Below are positions 22,797-33,919 of a stretch of 64,000 nt of DNA, in pieces (position 1 is the first letter of the stretch; each line of letters opens with the position of its first letter). This DNA comes from Isoetes taiwanensis (Eukaryota > Streptophyta > Lycopodiopsida > Isoetales > Isoetaceae). Below the pieces are notes generated by a model. That model searched no databases. It was not told the origin of the DNA and was given only the letters and a program-made list of their open reading frames with translations. Where the stretch lies: assembly GCA_021234155.1 (NCBI GenBank), contig JAJEKV010000232.1, positions 310,001 through 374,000 of the forward strand. Reading direction: 5' to 3'. The translations under genes were made by a program, and so were the position numbers.

Positions 22797-24020
22797 CGTA
22801 GCATGCCTTATCCCGCCGGGCGAGTCCGTTTCGCCTCTTTAGGAATTGATTTGAAGAGGTTCCGTACTTCCTTACCGACATTGCTTTGTTTATCGCCGTG
22901 GGTGAAGGTAACTTTATTTTCTCGGGCGGCCATAGGAATTCTATTTGAGAGGGGCGGGCTTGGTGACCGGGTTTGTACGGGTGTGGATGACCGGGCGCAT
23001 GAAAGTAGGGAGCGTGGACGGCGGATATCGGGTTTTTCTTGGTGTGTCCTCCTCGAGGCTCAATGCCTTAGCCTTAGCCTCCGCAACTGATTTTGGGTCT
23101 ATGGCTTTAACCATCCGTTTGATTGATGGAGCCAATCCTTCAATATAACCCTCTACGGCTCTCTTTTCATTCATACCTGGTACATACAGCCTCAAGCGCA
23201 TAAACTCATCAGTGTAAGCCTGAGCTGACATACCCTTCTGCTCCAACCTATAAAAGGTCTGAATCTGCTGGCATTTATGCGCACGAGGCACATAATGTGA
23301 CTTGAATGCCTTGGCAAACTTCCTGAAGTTGCATCTGCTCCTGTCCAGATGCTTGGCCCTGGCATAGCCCTTCCACCAAAACCAAATAGCTCTCGTAAGG
23401 TTGGTGGTGGCAACCTTTCTGTATCTTTCTCCGTCATGCCATAGGACTTCTCAAACTCCTTCATTTCGGCCCAACCGGACTATTCAGATTCAGTCCCGCC
23501 TGATTTTCCATCAAACTGGGCCAATTTCCTATTCTTCCATATACTAGTTATAGCTGTATCAACCGCCTTTACGGTATTCCTTATCTCGGCGCTTTGCATG
23601 GTCACCAGCTGATACCGATGAATCAGAAGACCCCGAAGTGGTTGAGCGTGAGGAAGTGGCACTATCCTTAGAGGAACTTGGGTGACGCTTAGCATGAGGC
23701 CTCCCAAGGTGCGTACAGGACTGGCTCCAGGGGAGATGGTCGTTGTGTAGGTGGACTTCGGTGGTAGCGGAGGTAACTCCGGTCCATCTTCCCGGTTTGT
23801 CGCGTGAGGGTTGGTATGCAACACATAGGCTTGTAACTCGCCTAGTCGCCTTTTCATTAACATCGGCCTCGTCGGGTGTGAGTCTACCGGCATTTGAAGG
23901 GTCGCCAAAGTACAAGCGGGCACCGCCTAAATCGAAAGCATGAAAAGGTATAAGCATACTTATAACAGATAAATTCTTACAAATTTTATCATGCCGGACA
24001 AAAGGGTAGCGAGAGAACAT
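22797..24020 (-). pseudogene. Chromovirus C gag
   Basis: The capsid-like retrotransposon gag domain is clear in YRLEQKGMSAQAYTDEFMRL, YVPGMNEKRAVEGYIEGLAP and VAEAKAKALSLEED; just upstream, SHYVPRAHK reads through. The N-terminal part (to about 24020) is Pro/Ser/Thr-rich and split over two frames. Confidence 0.8.
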
Positions 24021-24339
24021 AAGGAAAATTTATTATTATAAGAGGAAAACTTTCCTATTATAGGTTTCACACCTTAGTAACGTCAAAAAGTTGATATGTG
24101 AGTATTACACAAGGACAACATGATACAACCGAAGCTTAAAGTTGAGCTCACATACGATGATATGACACAAAAGAAAATCGAAAGACCCGCCTAGGGGTTC
24201 GCAAAGGGTACAGGATTGAATAGCTTAACACTCTCACCTGACTTGACCCTAACGAAGCTTAGAAGCGTGCTCCAGCCCCGACAATGACTGGTTGGTATTC
24301 CCATCGTTGGGCTAATAATGAGAAGATTAAAAAGCCTTC
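24021..24339 (-). other. Spacer between cargo block B and gag
   Basis: AT-rich, with no coding feature recognised. Confidence 0.5.
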
Positions 24340-26284
24340 TCAAAGCATAGAAGAGTTGCCATGTGTGGTCGTTAGCATGTCCTCGAAGGCTTCAGGCCCT
24401 CCGGTCATGCTCCGGTAGGGGTCCCATGTGCGGCACAAAGTTTTCTTCAGGTCCTCAAAAGCTCTGTCCCTGAGGATATTAACTATCTCCATCCCTTTGG
24501 CTGGATCATAGGGTTCTCCTGGTGGCGGGGGTTCCATCTCGTAACCTTCATCCCATTCTGGATATTCTCCATATCTTTGGCCATAGTCCTGTTCGGGCGG
24601 CCCCGGATCCTCCCTCCGGATCATGTCGGTAATCCTCTCCTCATATTCCCAAAGGGTCTCTTCTGCAAGACAATGGAAATGAATATAGAACATTCCGTAA
24701 CTCCATTATATTCTAAACGCCAATAATTAGAAGAAGACATCATGGAAAAGAACAATTCTCACTTGTATTCATTAAGACAGTAATCACAATTGATGAGAAA
24801 AGGGGTATATTATATTATAAAATGGCTAAAGAATTTGCCAAACCAAAATTTTACAATCATACACAATACAAAAATGCGTAGTACAATTATTTAGGAACTA
24901 GGTCCTCCCTCTTCATTCGTAGGCCTAGGAGGTGGTGGAGGCGGCCTCGGTGTCAGAGCAGAGTCACCCCGGTTCATCGCGGGCAGCCGCGAATGGATGC
25001 AACCTCCGGGGATAAGCAACGCCCAATGGGGCTCTTGAAGAAGTTTTCATGCTCATCCAAGGTGCAATATCCTCGCCCAAGGCCGTCAAGGCAAGATCCT
25101 GGCGCGACGAGTACATAAGTAAACGTGACGATAGGGGAGCTTCTTGTGCCCTACCAATGTGGAGAGGGCACCGGAGGGTCCACCATGAAGCTTCACCTCC
25201 CGCCCTAAATCTCGGGCTATAAAAAAGAACTTGGCCCTGCCGAAAGGCTGATAAGAAGAAGCGGGTAAGGTGGTTTCCCAATACCTTCCCTTGTGGGGTC
25301 TCGGACGTGGCCACTTCTTTATCCAAATCCATAGGGACTTCTTCTTCCTTAAGTTCCTGTTGCTCCTCCTTCAAATGAGTAGGATTATGGTACAAATCCT
25401 CTCCCTCGTCATTCGAACCGAGGGGACCTCAACCATATTGATATTTGGGACATGAGGTCCCATAGCCGCGGAAGGCATCCGGTGAGGGCCGGGAGGCCGG
25501 CTCCCCGCATCACCAGCCCCCAAAGACGTAGTAGAGTCTCACCGCTCTATGGTCTCTTTGGCGGAACGGAGTACCGCCGCGCACCTCGGAGGAAGCTCAA
25601 TAGAAGTGAAGTCGATGAAGTCGCCCATACAATACTCCGCAAGCTCATAAAGCACATGGTCTTTGCGCTTTGCGTCTAAATCCGCCACCATGTGATAAGT
25701 CCCAGATAATATCATCCAAGAGAAGATATTCTTGCCCTTGGTGATAAATAATCGAAGGCCATCCAGCCCCGACATAAGCCTCATGACTTTTGCTTCACGG
25801 CGATGGTGGCAGCTCTTCCGCTTAATCGCCTAACGGGCGAAAGTCGCCCATGCCTATGTGTTCGTCTTCCCTTCCTCCTCGGAAGACTCAGGCAGCAGGC
25901 AAGGTTTCATCCTCCACGTATTGGTCCATGAGGATGGCTAGGGCGAAGGCAACCTCAAGATATTGCCGGCCCTGATGCTGCACAACGGCCAGGTGTTTGC
26001 CCCATCGAGCTTCCCCTTCAAAGACATCATATGCATGGGTGTCTCCCCTAGCATCTCCGGACTACCTCCCGGCTCAGATCTGGTTGGGGAGGATCCCCAA
26101 GAGGAATACACGAGGAGCATCTCCGCATGTAGAAGTCTAGAAATCCGGCATAATCTGGGTGCCGCTGCATGTTGGTAATGAGGTCTAGGCGTTGGGATAG
26201 CAGGGGCCGCAACAGGTCGAAAGGGACTTGCGGATCCCAATGTTCTCCATCATGATACCATGCGAGCAAGTCGGTGGCTGCCAT
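24340..26284 (-). pseudogene. Cargo block B: unrecognised coding region upstream of gag
   Basis: Starts with ATG at 26284 in a strong plant context (CGCCATGGCAGCC). The first frame reads MAATDLLAWYHDGEHWDPQV, then LRPLLSQRLDLITNMQRHPD, then YAGFLDFYMRR, before shifting. Further open stretches on the same strand are 25784-25539 (with HVLYELAEYCMGDFIDFTSI), 25395-24964 and 24693-24340; the last is acidic and proline-rich. I recognise no domain. Coding-like GC content and consistent strand suggest one or two once-continuous proteins broken by indels. Possible origins are a captured host gene or an element-specific accessory ORF like those placed upstream of gag in Ogre-type gypsy elements. A histone, chromodomain or envelope identity is not supported. 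Confidence 0.5.
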
Positions 26285-26514
26285 GGCGCTGAAAGGGAGG
26301 AGAGAGGAAGAGAAACAAATCTAACAACTGAAATGAACTTTAAAAGTTCTTTTAACTCCTTTTATTTATGCTGACGTCAGCAATTTGACATTTAAAATCA
26401 AATATAAGGTTCTTAATACAACTTCGACTTAGAACAAAAAGAGTTTTTATTATTTATCAAAAAAAAAAATATATATATATATATATACAATGGGAAAACC
26501 CTGGTAACACAAGG
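26285..26514 (-). promoter_or_regulatory. Possible promoter of cargo block B
   Basis: On the - strand, a CTGACGTCAG palindrome (26371-26380, containing the bZIP/CRE-type site TGACGTCA) is followed at 26361-26369 by the TATA-like ATAAATAAA, about 77 bp before the ATG at 26284. An (AT)n run lies upstream at 26469-26487. Spacing is right for a plant promoter; function is inferred. Confidence 0.4.
26469..26487. repeat. (AT)n microsatellite
   Basis: Nineteen bases of alternating A and T next to a poly-A run. Confidence 0.9.
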
Positions 26515-26910
26515 CTAAGGACGCTCCCCCCGAATCCTGCGGGCGAGGGCTAAATCCTTTGGCATAATGGTGACTCTCTTTGCGTGGATCGCGCAAAGGT
26601 TAGCGTCACCAAAAAGTGTCACCAAATAGGCTTCCGCAGCCTCTTGGAGCGCCAAAATAGCAAAGGTCTGGAAACGGAGATCGGTTTTGAACTCCTGCGC
26701 GATCTCCCGATACCCACCCTCACGGAAGGGAAGCTTCCGTGATCGGGTTGGGTTGACTGAAATTTACGGATCTCCCATAAGGCGTCAAGATCTTGGGCGG
26801 AACCCAAGGAGGCTTCCTCCGTAGGGGCGGGTTTTGTAGGCGCCCCTTCGGTCTTTGGCACCGCCTTGGCCCCAACAAATTGGTCGGGAGTCATCCACCC
26901 CGCTTTGCCT
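26515..26910 (-). other. Histone H3-like segment (tail remnant, alpha-N helix and fold)
   Basis: Span of the part alignable by eye with histone H3: tail-like SGGKA region at about 26910, alpha-N helix around 26785-26757, RKLPF at 26739-26725, histone fold from about 26715 to the stop at 26515. Confidence 0.85.
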
Positions 26911-27767
26911 CCGGACCGAGGCGGTATTCTTGCCAAAAGCTCCAAGCCGGTCTTTAATTTCTCCTTGTATTGATCTTGCCGGATTTTTGGGCCCAACCTT
27001 CTTACGGTGCTTAATGGTCGTGGTGCTCGGTCGGTATTGGTCCCGCCCACTCCCTCGATGCCCCCTCCAGATCCCGCTGGTTAAATTTGGTTTCGGCCGA
27101 GCTCTCTCCTCTGTTCAAGCCTCTCGGATTTCCTCCGGGCTCTCCTCGATCTTCTTGAACCCGGCGGGAAATGTTGTGCTAATGCCAGCAGTGCAAGGAG
27201 TTGGCATGGTAATGGCCGAGGCCGGCCGACTCATATCAACTGATCGTTGTTAGGTCATCCAGCTGATATCAGGGATCGGGGGCTCCCACATGAAGCCCGC
27301 AGGAAGCTTCATGCCATTATTATGGGGGACCTCAATTGCCCCGCGCCATCTATGGCGACAAGTCCGGCCCCTAAATACTGGTACTCCCTTCCTCGAAATC
27401 CGTGATCCGCCTATCTATCTCCCGATGGTCGTCTTCCTTGGCCAAGCCTCGTCACGATCGGCCTCTGTCCGATGTCCTCCTCCTCTGTATGCCCCTCTTG
27501 TTGGGGAGGATAGAACTTAATCAAAGATCATGACCATGTCATGTTGCTCGACGATGGTATAGGAGAGAGCCGGGCGAAGGTTCAGCCGATCGGGAATGGC
27601 TGGAAATGGTAGATAGGATAGGGGATCCTATCGTTATTCTCAAACCGGTTCACCAACTCATCCAAAAGGATGTCGATGAAAGTCGGGTCTCAGAGCCATG
27701 TCTTAGAGGCGATCATGGCATAAATCTCCACTATGCTTAGGGTCCAAGGGTCCGGCGCTCTTGGTAT
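26515..27767 (-). pseudogene. Cargo block A: extended protein ending in a histone H3 fold
   Basis: The last about 75 codons are histone H3: [42 protein letters not shown] and LARRIRGER, then a stop at 26515. They match plant H3 at most positions, with substitutions such as T for G after YLV and P as last residue. Upstream, ALWEIRKFQ is the alpha-N helix and SGGKA plus a K/P/T-rich stretch resembles the H3 tail, without recognisable K4, K9 or K27 contexts. Between the helix and RKLPF about 4 nt are missing relative to H3, a frameshift near 26745. Further upstream to a possible ATG at 27767 (CTATGGCC) the strand shows broken frames, including PTFIDILLDELVNRFENNDR, of unknown family. So either an N-terminally extended H3 or two neighbouring ORFs. 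It is closer to canonical H3 than to CENH3, since loop 1 is not lengthened. Confidence 0.8.
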
Positions 27768-28542
27768 TGGCCATAGCTGTGGCACTAAGGTCTAAGAAGG
27801 GCGAGGAGGTCGGGGCAAGGAGACGGGCAAAGGAGGCGCTTAGGGTTCGCGAAGCACAAGGGCGAAGAACAAAGTCAAGTCCGGTGGCGATGCAAGCGCC
27901 GACCAAAGGCCGAAGGCTGAAGGCAAGGCTTAAATAACAAAAAGAAATTTTTAACCCGATTAACTTTTAAAATTTTAAAATTTTTCTTGCTAACTTTTTT
28001 AATTTTGTTATTATAAAATAATTATAATGGCTGAATCGTGGGACATACTGATTCGGGCCGTACGCATTATACGCGTGCTCGGCCTCGGGGGGTCGTCGAA
28101 AAGCAAGCGGTGCCCGAGTTGACCTTTGCGGGGACGCGTTGACTCATCTCAGATGCGGTCGGGCCCGGCTGCATTTTCGACTCTTCCATCGCGGACTACA
28201 AGGCGGTAAAAAGCAAGCGTGGCACCGAATTGGTTTTCGGCCCCGCCCCTTTGACTATTTTTCACCTAGGAGACGCATCGTTCTAGGGTAATTTGAGCAC
28301 GCCCTTGATCCAATGGAACCACCTTCTCAGATCTTTTGAGCTACCCATTGATATTTACATCTCTTCCAATCTTGGGCCCTCGTGCCTCTATCTTCTTTAA
28401 AGCTACAATTTCATAATTTAACCTAACAAGAACCAAACATCAAAGAGGACTAACAACACATTAACTTAGCCTCCTCCTAACTACCGCACTACGAAGTTAG
28501 TGTTTGGCGGTCTGCTATGATTCGAAAGCAACCGAAATCACA
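27768..28542 (-). other. Leader of chromovirus C between primer site and cargo block A
   Basis: Mostly non-coding. A - strand TTATTTAAG (about 27930) lies about 160 bp before the ATG at 27767 and could be a TATA box for block A; this is speculative. Confidence 0.4.
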
Positions 28543-28555
28543 GCTCTCGATACCA
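28543..28555 (-). other. tRNA primer-binding site of chromovirus C
   Basis: One base inside the 5' LTR the - strand reads TGGTATCGAGAGC, which matches the initiator-methionine tRNA primer site TGGTATCAGAGC with one extra G. This confirms the element's orientation. Confidence 0.85.
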
Positions 28556-28556
28556 T

Positions 28557-30154
28557 TGTGGACGCTCCCCCGAATATATACGACGGCCAGATACATACGG
28601 GGACTTTCCCCTCCCATGGCAACCAACGTGCCATGAGCGAGAACCCTCCGCCTATTCGGGCCATCTATGAAATGAGGCTAGAAAGAAGGACACGAAGGGG
28701 TCATTCGGCCCACGCCTTCAATGGGGCTCCTATGTCGCGGAAGCATGAATACAAGGTTAGCATACAACATAAATCACATATAAATAACCACCGCGAAGGG
28801 TGGCACATCCATTCAAGTACCAACGGCAAGAATATGCATCTAAACTAAGAAAACACCCAAAACCTAGGTTCTACCCCGGCTCAAACTCTAGTGGGGAGCA
28901 ACTGACGGCTGGGTCTCAGGAGATCAGCAGACCGAATCTTGGCATGGCGTTGGCTGGCATAGAACATCGGCTAGGGTTGTCCACTCCATCCGCCCCTCCT
29001 GTGCAAACTTTGCAGATGGGTCGATTCATGCTATGGCTTCGCTATAGCCTTCCGGAGACGCAGACTCAAGGTATCACCCCTTTTGAGCCTACTCCAGGAT
29101 CATGACACCTGGTCCGATGAGGCAGGTCGGGGAGGTGTCCCCTTCCAGGATCACAGTGGTTCCGTGGGTGAGCTAGAGAATACGTGTCGCATCAGCAACA
29201 CCCCGTGATCCTGCACTCCAACTTACTCACCCTAAATCTACTCAAAGTGCGAGGGGGAGCCCCATAACGGGTCACACCACTACACCCGAGGAGTGTCGGA
29301 CCCATACCCGCCCCCACATTGGCCAGGCCATCGCCTAGCCCTTGTAGGAGTCTCGGGGGAGCCTTTTATGCTCGTGCAAGACCCCACCCCTACTTCACCA
29401 TCAGGTGTCCCTTGTCCTGGGTGCTAAGCCAGCACCATAGCGTATATGACCCGGTGGGCTCTTGTGCACAAAATAAAACTAGTAGGGTGTTAACTTGGAA
29501 GTACTAGGAGCATTCTATACCCAAGCTCGAGAGGCCTCTACCCCCTTGTAATCCCGTTCAAGCATGGAACTACTAATCTAACTCATAGAGACATCGACCA
29601 TCCCATAGAAAGCATCATTCATAATTGAAAAGTATTCCTAATTACCAAAGAAGGGTTAATCTCAACCAAAGCTAGCCTTAAAAAGAATACTAGAGTATTA
29701 TTCTACAATTTACAAGTTAAACTACCACTAACCGTAGTTTTCTACTGGACCGTTGTCAAGGGTGCTTCCCATAGTGCCGCATGGGGTAGCTGGCTGACAG
29801 TAGAGGGTGTCTTGGCGATTGGGAGATGTTCAGCAACTGTGCTCTGAGCGCTTAGCTGCTCCTTGGTGCTAGCTGGGTCGAAATTGAGGTTAAGATGGGG
29901 GTGGCGCTGCCTTTGGTGGCTCAGTTTAGAAACCCTCATGCTGGCCACTCAGGTTATGCCAAATGGCGCCTTCCCACCATTAGGTGACTTAATAGCAAGT
30001 ATTTAGATAATTATCCTTTATAGTTAATTTAACATAGCTAATTAAATCCCTTGTGGCCAACCCCCTAGGTTATCATACCCCAGGTGGCGTATCCATACCG
30101 AGTGCCGTGTCAATGTATTTATACGTACACCATATAAATACTTGGAACGTCACA
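28557..30154 (-). repeat. 5' LTR of chromovirus C
   Basis: 1598 bp, collinear with the 3' LTR, TGTGACGTT... at the outer end. Its inner end reads TGTGGACGC on the + strand, one G more than the other copy. Confidence 0.93.
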
Positions 30155-30159
30155 ATATA
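30155..30159. repeat. Target site duplication, right copy (ATATA)
   Basis: Identical to 17157-17161. Confidence 0.85.
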
Positions 30160-30743
30160 CCTCTAACAGGCCTAAACTTGGAATGGTCCTTAATCTCCTC
30201 ATCACCCCTGTTGTTGGCCGAGCCCTGTCATCCCTGTTCAAACTGGCAAACCGGCATGCTCAATAAGTTAGCGAGGTATGAAGCCAATTTGCTACTTCAG
30301 ATAAGCTCCCTTTCCTCTTAACTCGTCAATGTGCGCTAACAAGGAGGTACTCATCACTGGCTATGCTGCACGCATTTTGAAGTGCTATCAAATTGTTGAT
30401 TGTAATCATGCAGGTGGGCATTTTTGTACACCTATTGCAACGGTGTTTCTTACCATGAAACTTTAGTCCAAGTATATGAAGGAGTGGACTTGGTTAGTGT
30501 GAATGCTACAAGATACGAAATATAGAAAATAAAGAAGAAAAATTGGCGCCAAAGATCTGCTCGATATAGATATGGAGAGGCATAAAGTTATCTATTGCTA
30601 CATTAATCCTTCCACTACTCCAGCAGCACCAGACTATTCTTGGTGTATCTCCTTCATCGGGTGTCAGAATCAGGCGATTTTTGGTGAATTGGAAAGCTAA
30701 CTCAATCAGCTTTCCATCTGTGTATCGCATCAGATAGTTCAGC

Positions 30744-31690
30744 ATGGCTAGCTATGCCAGATTGCAGCCTTTCCATTTCGGCCTCCATGCTCTTGGTGTT
30801 GCATCATCCTCTTTTGATTTGCAGCAATTTCCCCTGCTTCCTTTGTCTCAGTCAGTATCCGCTTCTCTCAATCCCCCCTTGCATCCTAGTTTCGGTACAT
30901 CTGCTGCAGTACCTCCAGTAAATGCTACTTCTATGCCAACAAGTAATCCTCCTCCCCTGTTGCTGGGCTTTCAAATAATTCTGGTTCTCGTACTCCACAT
31001 ATACGATTTAGTGACTGGATTAAACGTCATATTTCTTCCAATGTTAGAAGTGCTCAAGTTTCTACTGCGATGAATATTATAGTTGCAAATAATAAACGAG
31101 AGGTCTCTGCATACTTGAAAGAATTGCAATCTATGACAGATCATATGGACGTTCAGCTACCTTCCGAGGATGTTTTTTATGAGCCAGAACAATGTGCTAG
31201 TGCATTTACTCAAGCTGGTGAACCTTGATTGCTATTAATCACAACTCACATTTGCAGTGTGTCAGAATTTGGTGTCTCATGTGGTTGTTTGTTCACAAAC
31301 CAGTTCCTTGATCTCCGTAGAATGGGTTCTTGGTTTAGGCAGCATCTTCACGAACTAGAACTGCCTACTTTTGAGTCCTTGAAAGTTCTTGATAAAAAGA
31401 ATATGTTTTTATTGATCATGTTTGACTCCCCAGTTGCTGTAGATAAGCTTGTGGAGCATGGAGTTGAGCCCTTATGGGGGGCACTATTTATTGTATCAAG
31501 TTTATACACCTGGCTTTGCACCTAATAAGTCTAGTGCTCTCTGCATGCCTTACTGATTTTCCTTAGAAGACTTTCCAATTGAACTGCAAGCTCCTGAGTT
31601 CGTGGTGGCTATTGCAAATGGTCTGGGTTTGCATCTTGCCCACTCTATTGTCAACAGTCCTCGCTGTGATGTTTCACGTATGTATATGAT
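30744..31690 (+). pseudogene. L1-type LINE ORF1-like fragment (DUF4283-like)
   Basis: Across three frames: a Ser/Pro/Leu-rich N-terminus (30744-30980), RFSDWIKRHISSNVRSAQVS, then MGSWFRQHLHELELPTFESL, LDKKNMFLLIMFDSP, LVEHGVEPLWGALFIVSS and FPIELQAPEFVVAIANGLGL. This is the layout of the DUF4283-type RNA-binding domain found in ORF1 of plant L1 elements. Frameshifts at about 30970 and 31500 and stops inactivate it. The assignment rests on pattern memory and is moderate. Confidence 0.55.
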
Positions 31691-32364
31691 ATATATACAA
31701 ATACCGTGATACGTCCCATGGGTATTTTGGGGCCATTATGGATTAAATAGAAGATTTTAAGTTAGCTATGTTAAAATGTCAGCTAATTAATAACCAATTG
31801 CCTAGCTAATCAATCAATATTATTAATTTGGGATTTTCAGGTTTGACCAAAAACTTTTTTGGAATTTTTTATTTTAGCATGATTTCCTAAGATTTTAGGG
31901 TGTTTGGACACCGAAAAAAAATTTCGATAATCCAAAAATTGCAGAATTAGTTCGCTATGATTTTGGGGCTTTGGAATTTTGTGGCTTGGTTATCTGTCCC
32001 TACAATTTCTTATTCTAGTTTATCCTCGTCATGCTTGCTAGGGTTGCTCAGCATATTTAGTTATGGATCAAGATTTTATTCTTCTTTTTAAGGCATTTTG
32101 GCCCGGTAATGGCATCGACACACACTGCATAGATAGCTCATCCAAAATTATTGATGGTGTGCGGATGCAGGCTTTGAGCCTTTGAGATGCTAGATGATCG
32201 GGCTTGAATAGAGTGTTTTTGGTTTTTTATTTCAAGGGACGTAACTCTGTTTGTTTATTTGTTTGCAGGGCTTTCAGGGCTTTTTTAAAACCATACTCTT
32301 GCAGAAGTCTTCCTCAACCACAGTTCATGATATCTTTCAGGTATTCCTCTCAATTGCATAGCGT
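31691..32364. other. No gene seen
   Basis: AT-rich, with T- and A-rich runs; no coding feature. Confidence 0.4.
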
Positions 32365-32900
32365 GATATGGCTATGAACATGGAGCTACTCCTTTATATT
32401 TTAGGCGCAAGTTCTCTTCCTCAGCAGAGACAACTCGTTTTTTCACAGAGACCATTGTTAGATGGAAATATTTTTTGGCCACTTTGGTTACTTTCTAGAG
32501 CTAATTTTGCATTGGGGTCCCGGTAGAATCGATCATCACCATAACCTGAATATAAGAGAAGGTAGAAAATTTTGTGCTTTTATTTAAGAATACATGTTAA
32601 ATGCATTTTCTGGAGCTTGATTCACATTCTAGGTCATTCAATTTGTTGCAGTTTGTTTCATTTGCATCCTATGATATGGCCATGAACATGGAGCTACCCT
32701 ATATATTTTTGCCACAGATTTTCCTGAGCAAAAACGATGCAGATTCACTTCCTCAGCAGAAACAACCTATTTTTTCACAGACGCTATTGGTAGATGTAAA
32801 AGATTCTTTGGTCGCTTTGATTACTTTCTGGAGCTAATTTTGCATTACAGTCCTAGTGGAATCCATCATCACCATAACCTCAATGTAAGAGAAGGTAGAA
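32365..32900. repeat. Local tandem duplication
   Basis: About 32365-32570 and 32670-32900 are diverged direct copies: both contain GATATGGC.ATGAACATGG, then TTCCTCAGCAGA.ACAAC, TTTTTTCACAGA and GAGCTAATTTTGCATT, then CATCACCATAACCT.AAT and AAGAGAAGGTAGAA. The second copy has an extra 30-40 bases in the middle. No function apparent. Confidence 0.8.
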
Positions 32901-33589
32901 TTAATGCTCCGTGACTTATTAGAATGATTAGAAGAAGTTTGACAGAAAGTGTTATGTGGTAACAGTCATGGATTTGGTGCCTCTCAAAGCCTCCAAACTC
33001 TGGCACAGTTTGGTGTCACATCAGCAAAATGAGGTAAATCCATCTACTTGAATCCTATAACTGAAGTCTTAGGGCTCTTATTTGGAATATCTATGTGGAT
33101 GCATTTTCTTTTCTGTAAATTTGATTTTTTTAATGCAAATGGCTTGGACTCTTTACATTCTTTCAATCTCATTTTTGTCTATTCTTATCTAGCAGGTTTA
33201 TTGATATCATAACATGTGGCAATAGAAAGATTTAAACAAATACATCATGGCCAAGACCGTAAAACTTTAAGATAGACAGCTCATGTAGATGGGAAGCCTC
33301 AATCCAAGCACATAGACATTTGATTTATGCTTATTTATTGAATAACTTTAATCTTCAACTGCATCATATCATCATCAAAGAAATTATTGTAAGACGCCTG
33401 CACCTCGATCAATTCTTCTTATAACAACAATATTATGGAAGCACGTCTTGGACAAGTACAATCATTGCAACGATTGCCATTTTTGGAAGAAATTCTTCTT
33501 TTTGTTGATATCTAGATGTTTTTCTTAAGGAGAGAATGACTTAGGGTACTTTTCCCATTTTTCCGTTGCTTATATTTTCTGCGTGATAA

Positions 33590-33770
33590 GGACTATGTTC
33601 TCTTTTCTTTTCATATTAAAGTCTATAGTTCCATGCCAGATCCTACTCCAGGAGACAGGTTTTCTACCCCTTCAACGGGCTGCATTGGAATGTTATGTCA
33701 TTTACTTCCAGAAGGTGGTCGCTATGGGTGATACACGTTTGCCCAACCTTGCTTTGGCCATGCAGTGAAC
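33590..33770 (+). pseudogene. LINE fragment, + orientation
   Basis: ILLQETGFLPLQRAALECYV and DTRLPNLAL match the segment at about 11233-11350 of the first LINE relic, in the + sense. Confidence 0.6.
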
Positions 33771-33919
33771 ATCCCTGGTGTATTCCCACACGATTGTTGA
33801 TAAGGTGGCATGATGGCGGCATTTGAGTCGAGATTGTTTTATACAATTTGTATCTTACATTCCACAATTCTTGGCGGGGCTCCTAGTTACAGTTTTGGCT
33901 GCAGTAATCTCTCCCATGT

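Larger units (their letters stand above)
17162..30154 (-). mobile_element. Complete chromovirus C (Ty3/gypsy) with extra coding cargo including histone H3
   Basis: A 12,993-bp element bounded by two LTRs in direct orientation. ATATA at 17157-17161 and again at 30155-30159 is the 5-bp target duplication. On the - strand the order is 5' LTR, tRNA primer site, leader, two cargo coding blocks (27767-24340), gag, protease, RT, RNase H, integrase, chromodomain, polypurine tract, 3' LTR. gag-pol takes only about 4.7 kb of the 9.8-kb interior, so about half of the interior is not standard for a chromovirus. All coding parts carry frame breaks, though the integrase/chromodomain ORF is open for 321 codons. 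Confidence 0.93.

Noticed and set aside
24340-26284. Cargo block B as an envelope-like gene
   Set aside because: No signal peptide, transmembrane segment or furin-like site visible, and its position upstream of gag does not fit.
26515-26910. H3-like segment as a CENH3
   Set aside because: Loop 1 is not lengthened and the fold is much closer to canonical plant H3; a centromere role would be pure speculation.
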